A stretch of DNA of 64,000 nt from Gonatopus flavifemur. Lineage: Eukaryota > Arthropoda > Insecta > Hymenoptera > Dryinidae. The notes below the pieces were generated by a model. It saw only the letters and a list, made by a program, of their open reading frames with translations, had not been told where the DNA came from and made no database searches. Location: contig JAFFJZ010000004.1 of assembly GCA_018340375.1 (NCBI GenBank), positions 32,462,001 to 32,526,000 on the forward strand, in the 5' to 3' direction. The translations under genes and the position numbers were made by a program. Below, one piece after another: positions 34,080 through 44,779 of this stretch (its first letter is position 1; every line of letters begins with the position of its first letter).

Positions 34080-34322
34080 GATATCAGAAGGATATAAAGT
34101 TGTTGTGAGGACTACTCCAATCAGGGATGATGCGATTTCAGTAGATCTCCAGAGGAATATAAAGTAGCTATAGGAACTACTTCGATCGTTGATGCTGCAA
34201 CTCCGCTGCCATCCACGGAAAGTAGTTGTGATGGCTAGTTTCGTAGGTGGTTCAAAAGCGTCTACGTAAAGTAGTTCCCACAACTACTTATTAGTTGGGA
34301 CAACTACTTTTTTTTTCGTGTA
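34080..34322. mobile_element. MITE relic with AGTAGTT repeats
   Basis: Six or more GTAGTT/AACTAC motifs in both orientations (for example GGAACTACTT near 34166 and AAGTAGTTCCC near 34269). The right end, inverted, is TACACGAAAAAAAAAGTAGT; the left end is TTTTTTTCCCCC-like and not well resolved. Confidence 0.45.
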
Positions 34323-34351
34323 GGTTGTTGTGGATGAGCTGATGTAAATAG

Positions 34352-35203
34352 TACCCAATCAAGCAAAAAGACATCTTTTAGATATCTAAAAGATATCTCG
34401 CAATTTTGAAAGATGTCTTGCAAAAATGTCTCGAAGATGTCTTTTAGAAATCTAAAAGATGTTTCATTGACCTGAGCCATACAAACAGTTTGATGATGGT
34501 GCTTATAATTGTCAATATGAAATAGTGAGATATAATGCCAGAGGTGTTTATTTTCAGAGTAAAAGTGATCTTTTGAACAAGGTGTTCATTACATATACAA
34601 ATATAAGATAAGTTGATTGTGCTTAAAACTTGTACAGTTTGATGAATTTGGTGAAATATATTGAAGTACATGATCCAGTGATCGTTGGTGTCTGATGAAT
34701 ATCATAGATACTTCTGAATTATTTTTTTCTCACTTTTATTGGAAAACGACTTATTAATAAATGTGAATGAGAATTTGATAAAATCACCGTACACGAAGGC
34801 CGCACATAAAATTCAACGTAAGAAGTTCGATAATTCGCAAAATATTGTGACTTGGCGATTCGTTACTTTTAGTGCTAGCACTGCAAGGTTACGGAATCGT
34901 ACTTTTCACAAAATTTGTTGGTATTTACATGGATTATTCAAACTTTTAATTCATGAACGAATTCACCTTCTTTGCAATTTGATTGTGAACAAAGACATTT
35001 GGAGTGTTATCCATATGCACTCATAACCTCAAAACTGCTGATCCTTGAGATACATTTGGCAAAACATCTTAAACATATCTCTTGAAAGACATCTTCAAGA
35101 TATATCGAAGAGATGTCTTTCAGATATCTTTTCGATATGTCTTCAAGATGTCTTTCAAAAGATGTCTTTAAGATATCTTGAAGATGTTCATGTTTATTGG
35201 GTA
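34352..35203. mobile_element. Element with AGATATCT/AAGACATCTT arms, about 850 bp
   Basis: Ends TACCCAATCAAGCAAAAAGA and, inverted, TACCCAATAAACATGAACAT. Both subterminal zones (34365-34470 and 35070-35190) are arrays of GATATCTTNAAGATGTC-type short palindromes. The interior is AT-rich without a convincing gene. Part of its right half recurs at 30365-30480. Confidence 0.6.
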
Positions 35204-35490
35204 GCAGCAAGTTTATTTCTTGGAGTTTGAATGGTTTATATAAACAAACTGAAAATTCAAACTCACAGAACCTGATGAATAACACGGGTCAACATGAAAT
35301 TTGACTTTGATTGCAAAGCATTAAATTTCGGTAGTTTAGGTCGTAATAAGACGGAAAAAAAATATATGGCATGAAAAACTTTGCTTTTGTGCTTAGAAGA
35401 CTGATTGAACGAAATTTTTAAAAATCTCGGATTTTAATTTTTGATTGAAAATAAAAATGTTTATTATTTTTATTAAGTTTTACTATCAAA

Positions 35491-37262
35491 TTAGCTTACA
35501 GAAAAGTGGAAAATAACTTGAAAGTGCACACTTTTACTTTTTCTTTTATGTTCATAGCTACTTTCTCTCAATAAACCCCAAATATAGTCGCCCATCATGT
35601 TTTCATTGTATTGGCCTTGATAGCGTTGTTCGAAATTCTTGATGTCCTGATGGAAACGTTCTCCTTGCTCTTCGGAATAGGCTCCCATATTGTTTTCAAA
35701 TTTATCCAAATGAGCATGCAGCATATGTACTTTTAATGACATCCTGCAGCCCATGGCTTTAAAATTTGTAAGCATATCCTCAACCAACTTTTCGTAGTTT
35801 TCAGCTTTATTATTTCCTAAAAATCCAGAAACTACTGCTTTAAAACTGTTCCAACTTGCTTTTTGAGTACGATTCAGCAACGTTGGAAATTTTTCATCGG
35901 CGAAAATCTGCCTTATTTGCGGACCAACAAAAACCCCAGCTTTAACCTTTGCTTCCGATAACTTCGGAAAAAATTTTTTTAAGTATCCAAAAGCTTCTGA
36001 AGTTTCATCCAGTTTTTTAACAAATTGTTTCATCAACCCTAACTTAATGTGCAAAGGCGGCATTAACACTTTTTCCGCTTCAACAATCGGCTCAAATTTG
36101 ACGTTCTGTTTTCCGACACACAATTCTGTTCTTACAGGCCATGACCGTTGAATATAGTGTTTAGAATCCGCTCTGCTATCCCACAAGCACAAATAACACG
36201 GATACTTTGTATATCCACCCTGTAGCCCCATTAAAAATCCCACCATTTTAAAATCTCCAATCAGCTCCCAGTTATACTCACGATACTTCACAGATTCAAG
36301 CAAAATTTTGACACTTTCATAATTTTCTTTAAGATGTACTGAGTGAGCAATTGGAAGAGACGGAAATTTATTTCCGTTGTGCAATAGAACTGCTTTTAAA
36401 CTTTTTGTAGAGCTGTCAATGAATAAACGCCATTCGCTAGGGACACAGGGTATGCCAATTGCTTCAAACATACCTTTAATGTCATTACAAAAACAAAGTC
36501 CATCTTCCTTCGTGAAAAACGTTGCAAACATTTCATGCCTAGTCCGCTGATCCGTGATCTTAACATCATCAAGCAAATTCCACTGTTTTAACCGAGAGCC
36601 TAGAAGCTCTGCTTTATTTTTTGGCAAATTTAAATCTCTAATTAGATCGTTAAAATCTTCTGAAGTAATGAGATAGTGTTTTGGTTGTTCAGGTGTACGC
36701 AAAAACTCCTTATCGGAATTACTTTTATAAGAACTAAAAGATGAGCTACTTTTCTGCGATAATTTTTCAGGTGGTTCAGGTACTGGTCGTGTCAGGTCGT
36801 GAGCAATTGGAACAGAAGAAGATTCGAGGTCAGGATATTCAATAGGTTTTGCATTTTTACCTCTACGTCTTTTACTCGGATTCACCATACAAAAGTAGCA
36901 GTCAGTAATATGGTCTTTTGGTTCTCGCCAAATCCTTGGCATTGCAAATTTCATAGACCTTTTCTCACCTCGATACCAACCTAAAAATATAAAAATAAAA
37001 ATTAATATGTCTATTATTTTGGATTCATCGCTTAATTGAATAAAAATTGCTTACCTTCCAAACACCTTTTACAATAACTACAAGCAACATGTGGAGCCCA
37101 TGGCTTATCTTGATTCCGTACAGGACAGTCAAAATATGCTTCATAGGCTTCACAGAGAACGTGAGATGTCTTTAGTTCATATTTCACGTCTCGAACTTTA
37201 ATAAATTGACCACATATAAAACAAAATGCATCAGCATCGTATTTGCACTTTCGTGACGACAT
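35491..37262 (-). CDS. Unbroken two-exon gene of unknown function, possible domesticated or live transposase-like protein (565 aa)
   Basis: Exon 1 is 37262-37055 and exon 2 is 36980-35491; the 74-bp intron (donor GTAAGC, acceptor TTTTTAG) is phase 1 and rejoins CKRCLEG-WYRGEKRSMKF. No stops or frameshifts. The N-terminus has a Cys-rich zinc-binding module (CFICGQF, then C at 37164, C and CSYCKRC) and an immediate second pair (CYFCMVN). A basic patch KRRRGKN follows, then a Ser-rich linker. The C-terminal half has WRLFIDSSTKSLKAVLLHNG, IGDFKMVGFLMGL, a YPCYLCLWD zinc knuckle, MPPLHIKLGLM, and HAHLDKFENNMGAYSEEQGE then RFHQDI. I recall this as a multicopy insect protein family without an assigned role. 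The two Asp and one Glu in RNase H-like contexts suggest a DDE-type recombinase (inference). I found no convincing terminal repeats. Confidence 0.7.
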
Positions 37263-37780
37263 TTTAAGTTATTCTGGGCTTGTAAATAACACCTGATGGT
37301 TGTTTATCACTCCGGTGCCATCTAGCGGCACAGTGTAAACGTTAATCCCCCACTCTCACCGCGCGGTCTTTCTAAAAATATTAAAATCAATTAAAATTCA
37401 TGAAAAAATTGAAAAATGAGTATCATTATTATTACTATCACAAAAGCAAACTTTATACCGAAAAAAGGTATTTTCTTTTCGTTTTTGTGCATAACTAACT
37501 GGAAAATAATAGTATAAACTTTAGGACAAAGAACGAAAATTTTTTTGTAGAGTCGTGTAATCGGTGTTTGTGTTTCCGAATTAACTCCTTGGAACTGAAA
37601 AAAAATAGTTTATAGAATATACCGCACAAATTTGAGACTTTGACAGCTGATTATTTCGTTATTCAATCACCAGTTCAATCCGATAAACGATTCAAACTTC
37701 AGCAACGTGCAAGTTTTTTTAATGTATCATTATCAGGAATTGGAATTCATTCGTAGCGTTTTTTTGATGAAAAAAAATTA
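37263..37780. other. Upstream region of the 565-aa gene
   Basis: Gene-free. GCTTTTGTG-type sequence near 37440 is weakly mirrored near 35390 (AACTTTGCTTTTGTG), a possible eroded terminal repeat pair around the antisense gene, but the match is too poor to call. The GTGCCATCTAGCGGC motif at 37316-37330 is close to the upstream region of the mariner at 20913. No promoter motif can be assigned. Confidence 0.35.
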
Positions 37781-37806
37781 TTTATTTCGAATGAAAATCA
37801 AAGAAT

Positions 37807-38840
37807 ACATTAATCGAAGTATTGTCCATCGCTTTCGATCACTTTTGACCATCTTTCGGGCAAGGAATGAATACGGTGTCGGAAGAACGCATCTTCTTTG
37901 GATTCAATCCACAAATCGAACCATTCTTGGCAATCCTCGTAAGGAGTGAATTCTTGCTCAGACAAACTATGAGCCATCGAACGGAACAAATAAATCAGAT
38001 GGCGCAATATCTGGAGAATACAGTGGGTGGGGTAGGACTTCCCATTCAAGTGTTTCGAGGTATGTTTTCACCGGTTTTGCGATATGCGGACGGGCATTGT
38101 CGTGCAGAAACATGACTTTGTCGTGTCTTTTAGAGTATTCCGGTCGTTTTTCTTCCAATCCACGGCTCAAGCGCATAAATTGTAGTCGGTAACGATTCCC
38201 AGTTATGGTTTCATTCGGTTTCAACAGTTCATAATAAATCACACCCATCTGATCCCACCAAATACAGAGCAGGAGCTTAGACCCATGGATATTTGGCTTT
38301 GCCATTGATTGTGATGGTTGGCCGGGCTTAACCCATGACTTTCTGCGCTTCGGATCGTCGTAATGGATCCATTTCTCATCGCCAGTGACAATTCTATGCA
38401 AGAAACCTTCTCTTTCCTGCCGTTGGAGCAGCAGTTCACACGTCAAAAAACGCCTCTCAAAGTCCCTTGGTTTCAATTCATATGGGATCTAACGTCCTTC
38501 CTTCTGGATCATGCCCAAACTTTTCAGACGTTTTGCTACCGTTGATAAGTCAACTCCCAATGATATCGACAATCCTTGAAGGGTTTGACATGAGTCTTCA
38601 TTGAGCAACGCCTCCAAATCAGTATCTTCAAATTTTTTCGGCTGGCCAGGTCGTTCCTTATCATCCAAGTCGAAATCACCAGCTTTGAAACGTGCAAACC
38701 ATTTTCGACACGTTTGCTCAGCTAGACCATGTTCACCATACACTTCCACTGAAATACGATGGGCTTTAGCAGCACTTTTGTTCTTATTGAAGTAATGGAG
38801 GTAGGCCTCCCCGCAAGAACAGGTTCCGGTATAAATTTTG
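37807..38840 (-). pseudogene. Mariner transposase pseudogene (mellifera-like type)
   Basis: Reading on -, the protein starts within AYLHYFNKNKSAAKAHRI (about 38815), runs through VEVYGEHGLAEQTCRKWFAR and FKAGDFDLDDKERPGQPKKF, breaks at EGR-stop (38489), resumes after a frameshift as LKPRDFERRFLTCELLLQRQ, and shows IVTGDEKWIH, FLHDNARPHIAK and SPDIAPSD. A second frameshift near 37995 precedes LFRSMAHSL. It ends SDGQYFD at 37810, the usual mariner terminus. D-D spacing is 34 where readable. At least two frameshifts make it inactive. I could not find terminal inverted repeats; the flank AATGGAGGTAGGCCTCCCCG is palindromic. Compare the TIR-bounded mariners at 20871 and 55993, which are different lineages. 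Confidence 0.85.
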
Positions 38841-39264
38841 ACATGTTCAATAAGTTATGAAGTGTGGTTATTTACGAATCAAAAAGAAGTTTTGTAAAGC
38901 AAATGACGTCCAATAATAGCTGTTCCACGGTGAATAGATTATTGGGGAAATGTTTCAAACTAAATTATAGGAGAGTGTAGGTTATAATGGAGTATGATTT
39001 ATTTGCCCTTTGTACAGGATGGGCCTTTTAGGGTGTTACATATACACGGTCTTTTTTACGCCCGTGAGCAAAGTCGCAGCACTCAATACATGATTTCACT
39101 TTCGAGAATACGAAGTTCTTTCTGAATAAAATCAGATGCAGACAGCACTCCAGATGACGTAATTTAAAGTCACACAGACTCCTGCCAACGAGCACACATT
39201 TGATCCAAAAATCAACCACGCAGACCTCTCCACTCAAACATGACTCATCCTCTTCTGCGACACG
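38841..39264. other. Unassigned intron DNA
   Basis: No gene or repeat recognised; the short minus frame at 39028-39237 is Cys-rich by chance or an old exon relic. The last 8 bases are the hAT target site. Confidence 0.35.
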
Positions 39265-39272
39265 TTCACGAG

Positions 39273-42200
39273 TAGTGTTGCCGCGATCTTCGATCTAGAT
39301 CAAAGATCGTCTCGGATTGACTCGAAATTTCGACCCGACCTTCGATCCGACCTCAATAATTTTTATACGATCCGATCTTCGAGCAGAGCTCAAAAAATTT
39401 TAGTCAATCCGAGCTTCGAGCTAAGCCAGAACTATGAGATCGACGAGCTAGATCGTCGCTGAAGAAATTTTCGGTAGCCCTATTTTGCACCGAAGTTCAG
39501 TTATCCCCACGAATAATTGTTATGAAATTTCGTGTCCCGATCGTCTTAACCCGGAAAATTCAGTATCCTGGTTATTTTTAATCCGATTGTATCACTTATT
39601 TCTTATGGATTACAACAGACGAACGAATTAGGATTTTTCGGGGCAACGAAGTTTCAGGATATGAAATTTCGGAGCAATCGTTTGTCGGGTTGACTGAACT
39701 TCAATGGAAAACAGGGCTACCGGAAGTTCCCATCAGACGAGGAAACAGAACAAAAAACCCACAATGAATTCGTACCATTGAATATTGAAAGGAAAAGTGA
39801 AAAGCGGATGTGAGAATACTCACATATTCAGAACCCTACCTATATTTCTTCTACAGGCCCAAGCACACAAACGCATAACCATAAAACATGAAGCATAATG
39901 ATCTGTCTACATAGACAGAAAAACGGAGAACGTAGAAGTAAACGGCTATGCACAACTCATATACGGTTTCTGCGCATCCGTTTCTACGTCTACGTTGGTT
40001 ATGTAGACACACCTAGACAAGGTCTAGCTACGCAAAGTACGTAAACGGAACGTAACGAACGGAAGATCGCGTAGAAACCAGATTCCGTTTTCTGCGCATC
40101 CGTTCCTATGTCTACGCGGAGAAAATAGAGAGTTACGACATAATTGAAAGAACTGTCGTTTGGATGTGCGTTGGTCTAAAGCAAACTTCCCTTGAAACGA
40201 ATCCATATTGCGTTTGAAAGAATAAAGGTTTTAACATTCATTGAGTAATGAAATCAGTTTCAACCGATGCATTCTCATTTCTTTGCTGCTCATGAAGAAA
40301 TATCCTGTGACACCTAATAACGTGAGTATTGTTGAATTCTGTTCACTCATTACTTGTAAATAACATGATTTATTCTACTCGATGGAATAATGAGCATTTG
40401 ATATATCAGTTTTACTCTTAGAATGTAATAATTTCACTGAATTATTGATACGGGAGTAATTTTTTGAGGTTATATTATGAATGATTTAGAGTTATATTCT
40501 TCCAAAGTCATATACCATTGGTTGATTTATACCCACATAGATTCCAAAAGGGTTCTATATGAATACATTGTATTCATTATACATGAACTCTTTTAGAAGT
40601 CTTGTGCTGTATGAGTATATTCCATCCTAAAAATTTCGTGAAGAAAATTCTCAAAATGACTATTTAGAAAAATGTAGAGTTTAATGGTTCAGATATATGT
40701 TTCAAATCTGTTTCGAATCTATATTAAATATATCTCGCGTACATAAAACGTATTCAAATTATACGTCAATTATACGTCGTCTGTACGATCAATGTGTAAT
40801 TATATCGAATTAGTACCATTATCAAAATCATCTTAACTATCCCTTTTATTCTTCAGAATTCATTATTGTCCTTTCACATATTCATTTCTTATGCAATTCT
40901 ACTTTATAAAGTAACATTATGGGTACAGAACACAATAATAAATGACCAAGACTGGATTTGCAAGTGGATGAAAGTGATAATGAAATTACTCAACCTTGCG
41001 AGACAACTTCATCAACATCGATCGTAACTAACAATAAAAGTAAATTTGCTCCTCATTTTACAACTATCGGAACTTCCGAAGATGGAAAAATAGTGTCATG
41101 CAAATTATGCAGTGACAAGCGAATCAAATGTGAGTTAAAGTTGAAAGGACAGACAACCAGCATGAAGAGACATTTACAACAAAAACATATAAATGCATAT
41201 AATGAATTATATCTGTTCTCATCTTCTTCATTAATGTCAGGACAGCAAAGAATGACCAATATCATAGTTTCAGAAGTAAGTTTTTTAATGCATTCTCCTG
41301 TACTTTCTATCTCCTTTCTGCCACTGAACTGATCGCTAAATATTTCACTGTTCAACATTCAAAAATCTTTGTTGGAATTTTTTTCCCAGAAATGTCAGCC
41401 AAATACAGAACATTCGATAATGGACGATATGATTGAATTCATTGCCCAGAAATACCTTCCATTGAGCTTCTTTGATGATCCAGTTTCACAGAAATTTTTT
41501 TCCAAAATATCTTCATGCATATTCCCCAAACGAACGGCACTACGAACCAGATTATCGGACCGATATACAATTATGAAGGAGAAGATACTACAACTTCTCA
41601 CGTCCAATAAATCTGAGATAAGTTTCACATTTGATGGGTGGACATCGATTATTGGAATGTCATATTACGGTATAACTTGTCATTTTATTGACAATAATTG
41701 GAGAATGCAGACGATTGTATTCGATTTTGTTCCTTCACAAGACGGTCATACGGGCAAAGCAATCGCAAATCTTTTTCACGATATTTTACAGAAATGTGGA
41801 CTTGAAAACAACATTCAGGGTATAACGTTAGATAATGTGGCAGCGAATACGACATTCATGAGTGAACTTAGCAAACTATTACCTAATTTTGATCATATTG
41901 ATCAGCACTTTAGACGTTTCGCACATATTTTGAATCTAGGGGTTCAAGACGTCATAAAAAAGTTGAATTTAATGTCTGTAGACTGTATAGAAGAAGATGA
42001 ACCTCTTTTGGATCTCGGGAACTCAACTCAGAATTCTCAAAATAGAGAATTTTCTGAACAGGAAGAAACATCTGACAGCGACACTGATCACAATACAGAA
42101 AATGAATCAATAAATGCCAGTTCAACTATTGATAAAATAAGATCGTTATTCAAAAAACACAGGCAATCCAAACAATTGATGAATCGATTCCGTAGTGTTT

Positions 42201-43611
42201 GTCACACTATCGGTGTAACAGCTACAAAACCTACGTTGGATGTTCCTACACGTTGGAACTCGACCTATCATATGTTGAATACAGCGATAGAAATCCAAAA
42301 AAGTTTGAAGTTTCTCTGTGATATTGAAGGTTCATTGAAAAGTTTTCAATTATCTGAAAATGAGTGGAATATATTAGTTCACGTTACTAAATTTTTACGA
42401 AATTTCAAGAGAGTATCTGACAGATTGGGGGGAGAGAAGTATGTAACGCTTCCTCACGTCATTCCTTCATTCAATATCTTGCTGGATAAAATTGAAAAGA
42501 CCATAAATGAATTGGAAGACAAACAATATAGAACCACCATAGATGAAACATTGCTATTAGCCTATAAAGCTGGCAGAGATAAATTATTGAAACATTATGA
42601 TAAAACGAATTGGGGTTACTGTGCAGCTTTGATATTAGATCCTAGACATAAAGTCGAAACCCTTGATTTGACAGATTGGGGAAAGGCAATGAAGTTTCAA
42701 CCCTTAGCAAAATTTCAGGATATCCTGAAATAATGTGCATCACCTTCAGGTATAAACGAGACTGTGGAATCAGAAAAAGATATTGATGATTTTGAGTTAG
42801 ATTATCTGTACTCCAAAGTTACAGCCAAGAGCGTTGAAAATGAACTACAGCAGTATCAAGCTCGTCCTAGGTGTAATGCATATGAAGATATTTTGGAATG
42901 GTGGAAACGGAATGAAGCAGTGTTCCCGACCCTAGCAGTTTTAGCTCGAAATTTATTTAGTATCCCAGCTACATCAGTGCCAGCTAAACGATTGTTTCCA
43001 CGCGCAGCTTTGACTGTTCGGAAACATCGAAATCGTCTTGGCAATGATTCTATTCAACAATTGCTCTGCTTGAATTCTTGGGTTACAAGTGGAATTTTGA
43101 ATACCTGATTTTACGTTTGATCATCATCGAAATCAAAGTGGACTTTTTTTTCTTATATCACGGTTTATAAAACAATCTTGTGTTCAATTAGTAGTGCAAT
43201 CGAGAATTTTATAAAGATATTTTTCTATTATAAAAGTTGATTTTTCTTCGTTACCAATCCCTTTATAATATATTTAATGACATATTCACTTACCTATTCA
43301 TTAGAAGATGCACTGAATGAATTCTTATCACAGTTGTAAAATTTTTTTGAGTCATATAAACGTTTAAAGAGTGTAGTTTTATACTCAAAGCTCCAAAGGT
43401 TTCATTCTCCATTGGGAGAAGGGTTTGGATCCGAAAATTTTGTATTCGGGTGTATTTTGGTTGAAGATCGTAAGATCGTCGATCTAGCTCGACGATCTTC
43501 GAACCAATCCGAGCCTCGATCCGATCTGCGAGCCGATCCTTACTGTAAGGAACAAGAGCCAAGCCGAGCTCATGCTCAAAGCTCGGATTGGCTCGGATCA
43601 CGGCAACACTA
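39273..43611 (+). mobile_element. hAT transposon, 4339 bp, nearly complete
   Basis: Ends TAGTGTTGCCGCGATCTTCG and, inverted, TAGTGTTGCCGTGATCCGAG, flanked by an exact 8-bp duplication TTCACGAG (39265-39272, 43612-43619). Subterminal zones (39290-39470, 43440-43600) are rich in GATCTTCGA and GAGCTCGG-type motifs, the usual transposase-binding layout. One BED-finger hAT transposase gene with an intron lies on +. The 39480-40940 stretch is a non-coding 5' region. Confidence 0.92.
40946..43108 (+). pseudogene. hAT transposase with BED zinc finger, one premature stop
   Basis: Exon 1 (to 41275) encodes a BED finger: FAPHFTTIGTSEDGKIVSCK, CSDKR, MKRHLQQKH. The intron 41276-41389 (GTAAGT to TTTCCCAG, 114 bp) is phase 0. 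Exon 2 (41390-43108) has SFTFDGWTS (first Asp), GITLDNVAANTTF (second Asp), HFRRFAHILNLGVQ (family Cys replaced by Phe), PTRWNSTYHML and the dimerisation region LARNLFSIPATSVPAKRLFP...LLCLNSW. The only stop is TAA at 42731-42733 after KFQDILK; the same frame continues from 42734 to the end, separating dimerisation from catalysis. A good ATG is missing: the frame opens at 40946, and the ATG at 40942 is one base out of frame, so a start-region indel is also likely. It would bind and cut hAT ends. Confidence 0.88.
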
Positions 43612-43623
43612 TTCACGAGTGCC

Positions 43624-43824
43624 AGTGATCTCAGAATGCGGGAGCTGGCGGCCCCCACCACGCGGTCGGTGGGACACTAATACTGTTTCACCGCGTGTCC
43701 GTGTGAACAGAGAAAGTCTATACTCTAGACTTTCTTTCTTTCTCATACGGACGCGCGGTGAGACAGTGTTAGTGTCCCACCGAGCGCGTGATGGGGGCCG
43801 CCAGCTCCCGCATTCTGAGATCCC
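43624..43824. mobile_element. Palindromic MITE, 201 bp, 11-bp target duplication
   Basis: Almost perfect inverted arms (GATCTCAGAATGCGGGAGCT and its complement, then GGCGGCCCCC) around a small AGAAAGTC centre. TCACGAGTGCC occurs on both sides (43613-43623, 43825-43835). Duplications of 9-11 bp suggest Mutator-like mobilisation (inference). It abuts the hAT's right target-site copy. Confidence 0.85.
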
Positions 43825-43835
43825 TCACGAGTGCC

Positions 43836-44779
43836 TTTCTTTTCCTTTCTCACTGTATTCCAGAAACCGATACGCCTGTAAGCGTGTAAACGCTTACAGT
43901 TCGGCCAGCCTGACATCAGTTCCTCCCGAACTGATTCTCTATGAATTGACTACAAAAAAACGTGGTTAAAGTTTGATCGGATTCGGATAATAGGAAGCAA
44001 AGATACACGCGTACGCAAAATGTTCATTTTTTGTCAGAGTTCTTCTCACCCACCTAATTCTTCTGAATGAATCAGGTTGAAACTTACATGGGACCACTAT
44101 CACCCTAGTCCACAACTGTGATAAAAATTTCGAAACGATCGGATAAGCAGAACGGGAGATATACACGTACGAAACTTAGGGGGGGGGGGGCTACAGCCAC
44201 ACAGACAGACAGAAAGACACGGTAACGAAATTGTTCCCCGAATTCTGAGGAACATTTTGGTCTAGGGGATTTTTAATTTCGAGACAAAAAAATTTTCGGC
44301 TCCTTGAAACGATCACAAATCTTCCCTCTAAACGAGGATGCAAAACACTTCATTCCCTCTTCTGTTCCTTTCTGGAAAATCTGTTCACTCAGCTGAGCAA
44401 TACTAATCCAATTCGACTATGGGGGTGCCAATACTATGGAATACGAGCAAATTCATTCACGCATAATTTACCTGCCCCATTCTATAGATTAAACTCCCAC
44501 TCGAATCAAACAATAAGGCTCCGTCGTTATAGCTTGGATCAGATACTATTTACCTTTCGAATTAACATTACATATCCATAGCGTTGTATGTGAGTTCCTG
44601 CTTTCCTCTACTCGGTTACACTTTATTCTTTCACATTCTGTGCACGTGAATACTTACATTAATTATATACATGATTGATATATAGTGGTATTTACAAACG
44701 CTACGTCGAACATGAAACATTATATATCCATACATCACAGTTTTGAAGAATATGCTCAGTCGTTCGATATTTACATGGA
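43836..44779. other. Intergenic intron DNA with poly(G) and CAGACAGA tract
   Basis: No gene. A (G)12-type run lies at 44169-44180 and CACAGACAGACAGAAAGACA follows. A similar CAGACAGA context occurs near 3970, preceded in both by an instruction-like GATCGGATAAG / TCCGATTGCAATG region, suggesting an old dispersed repeat. If the Gypsy element had a 3' LTR it should lie at 44300-44780; I could not recognise it. Confidence 0.4.

Noticed and set aside
35375..37460. Terminal inverted repeats of the 565-aa gene (GCTTTTGTG-type motif on both sides)
   Set aside because: Only about 13 bases agree well; in AT-rich DNA this is too weak to define an element.
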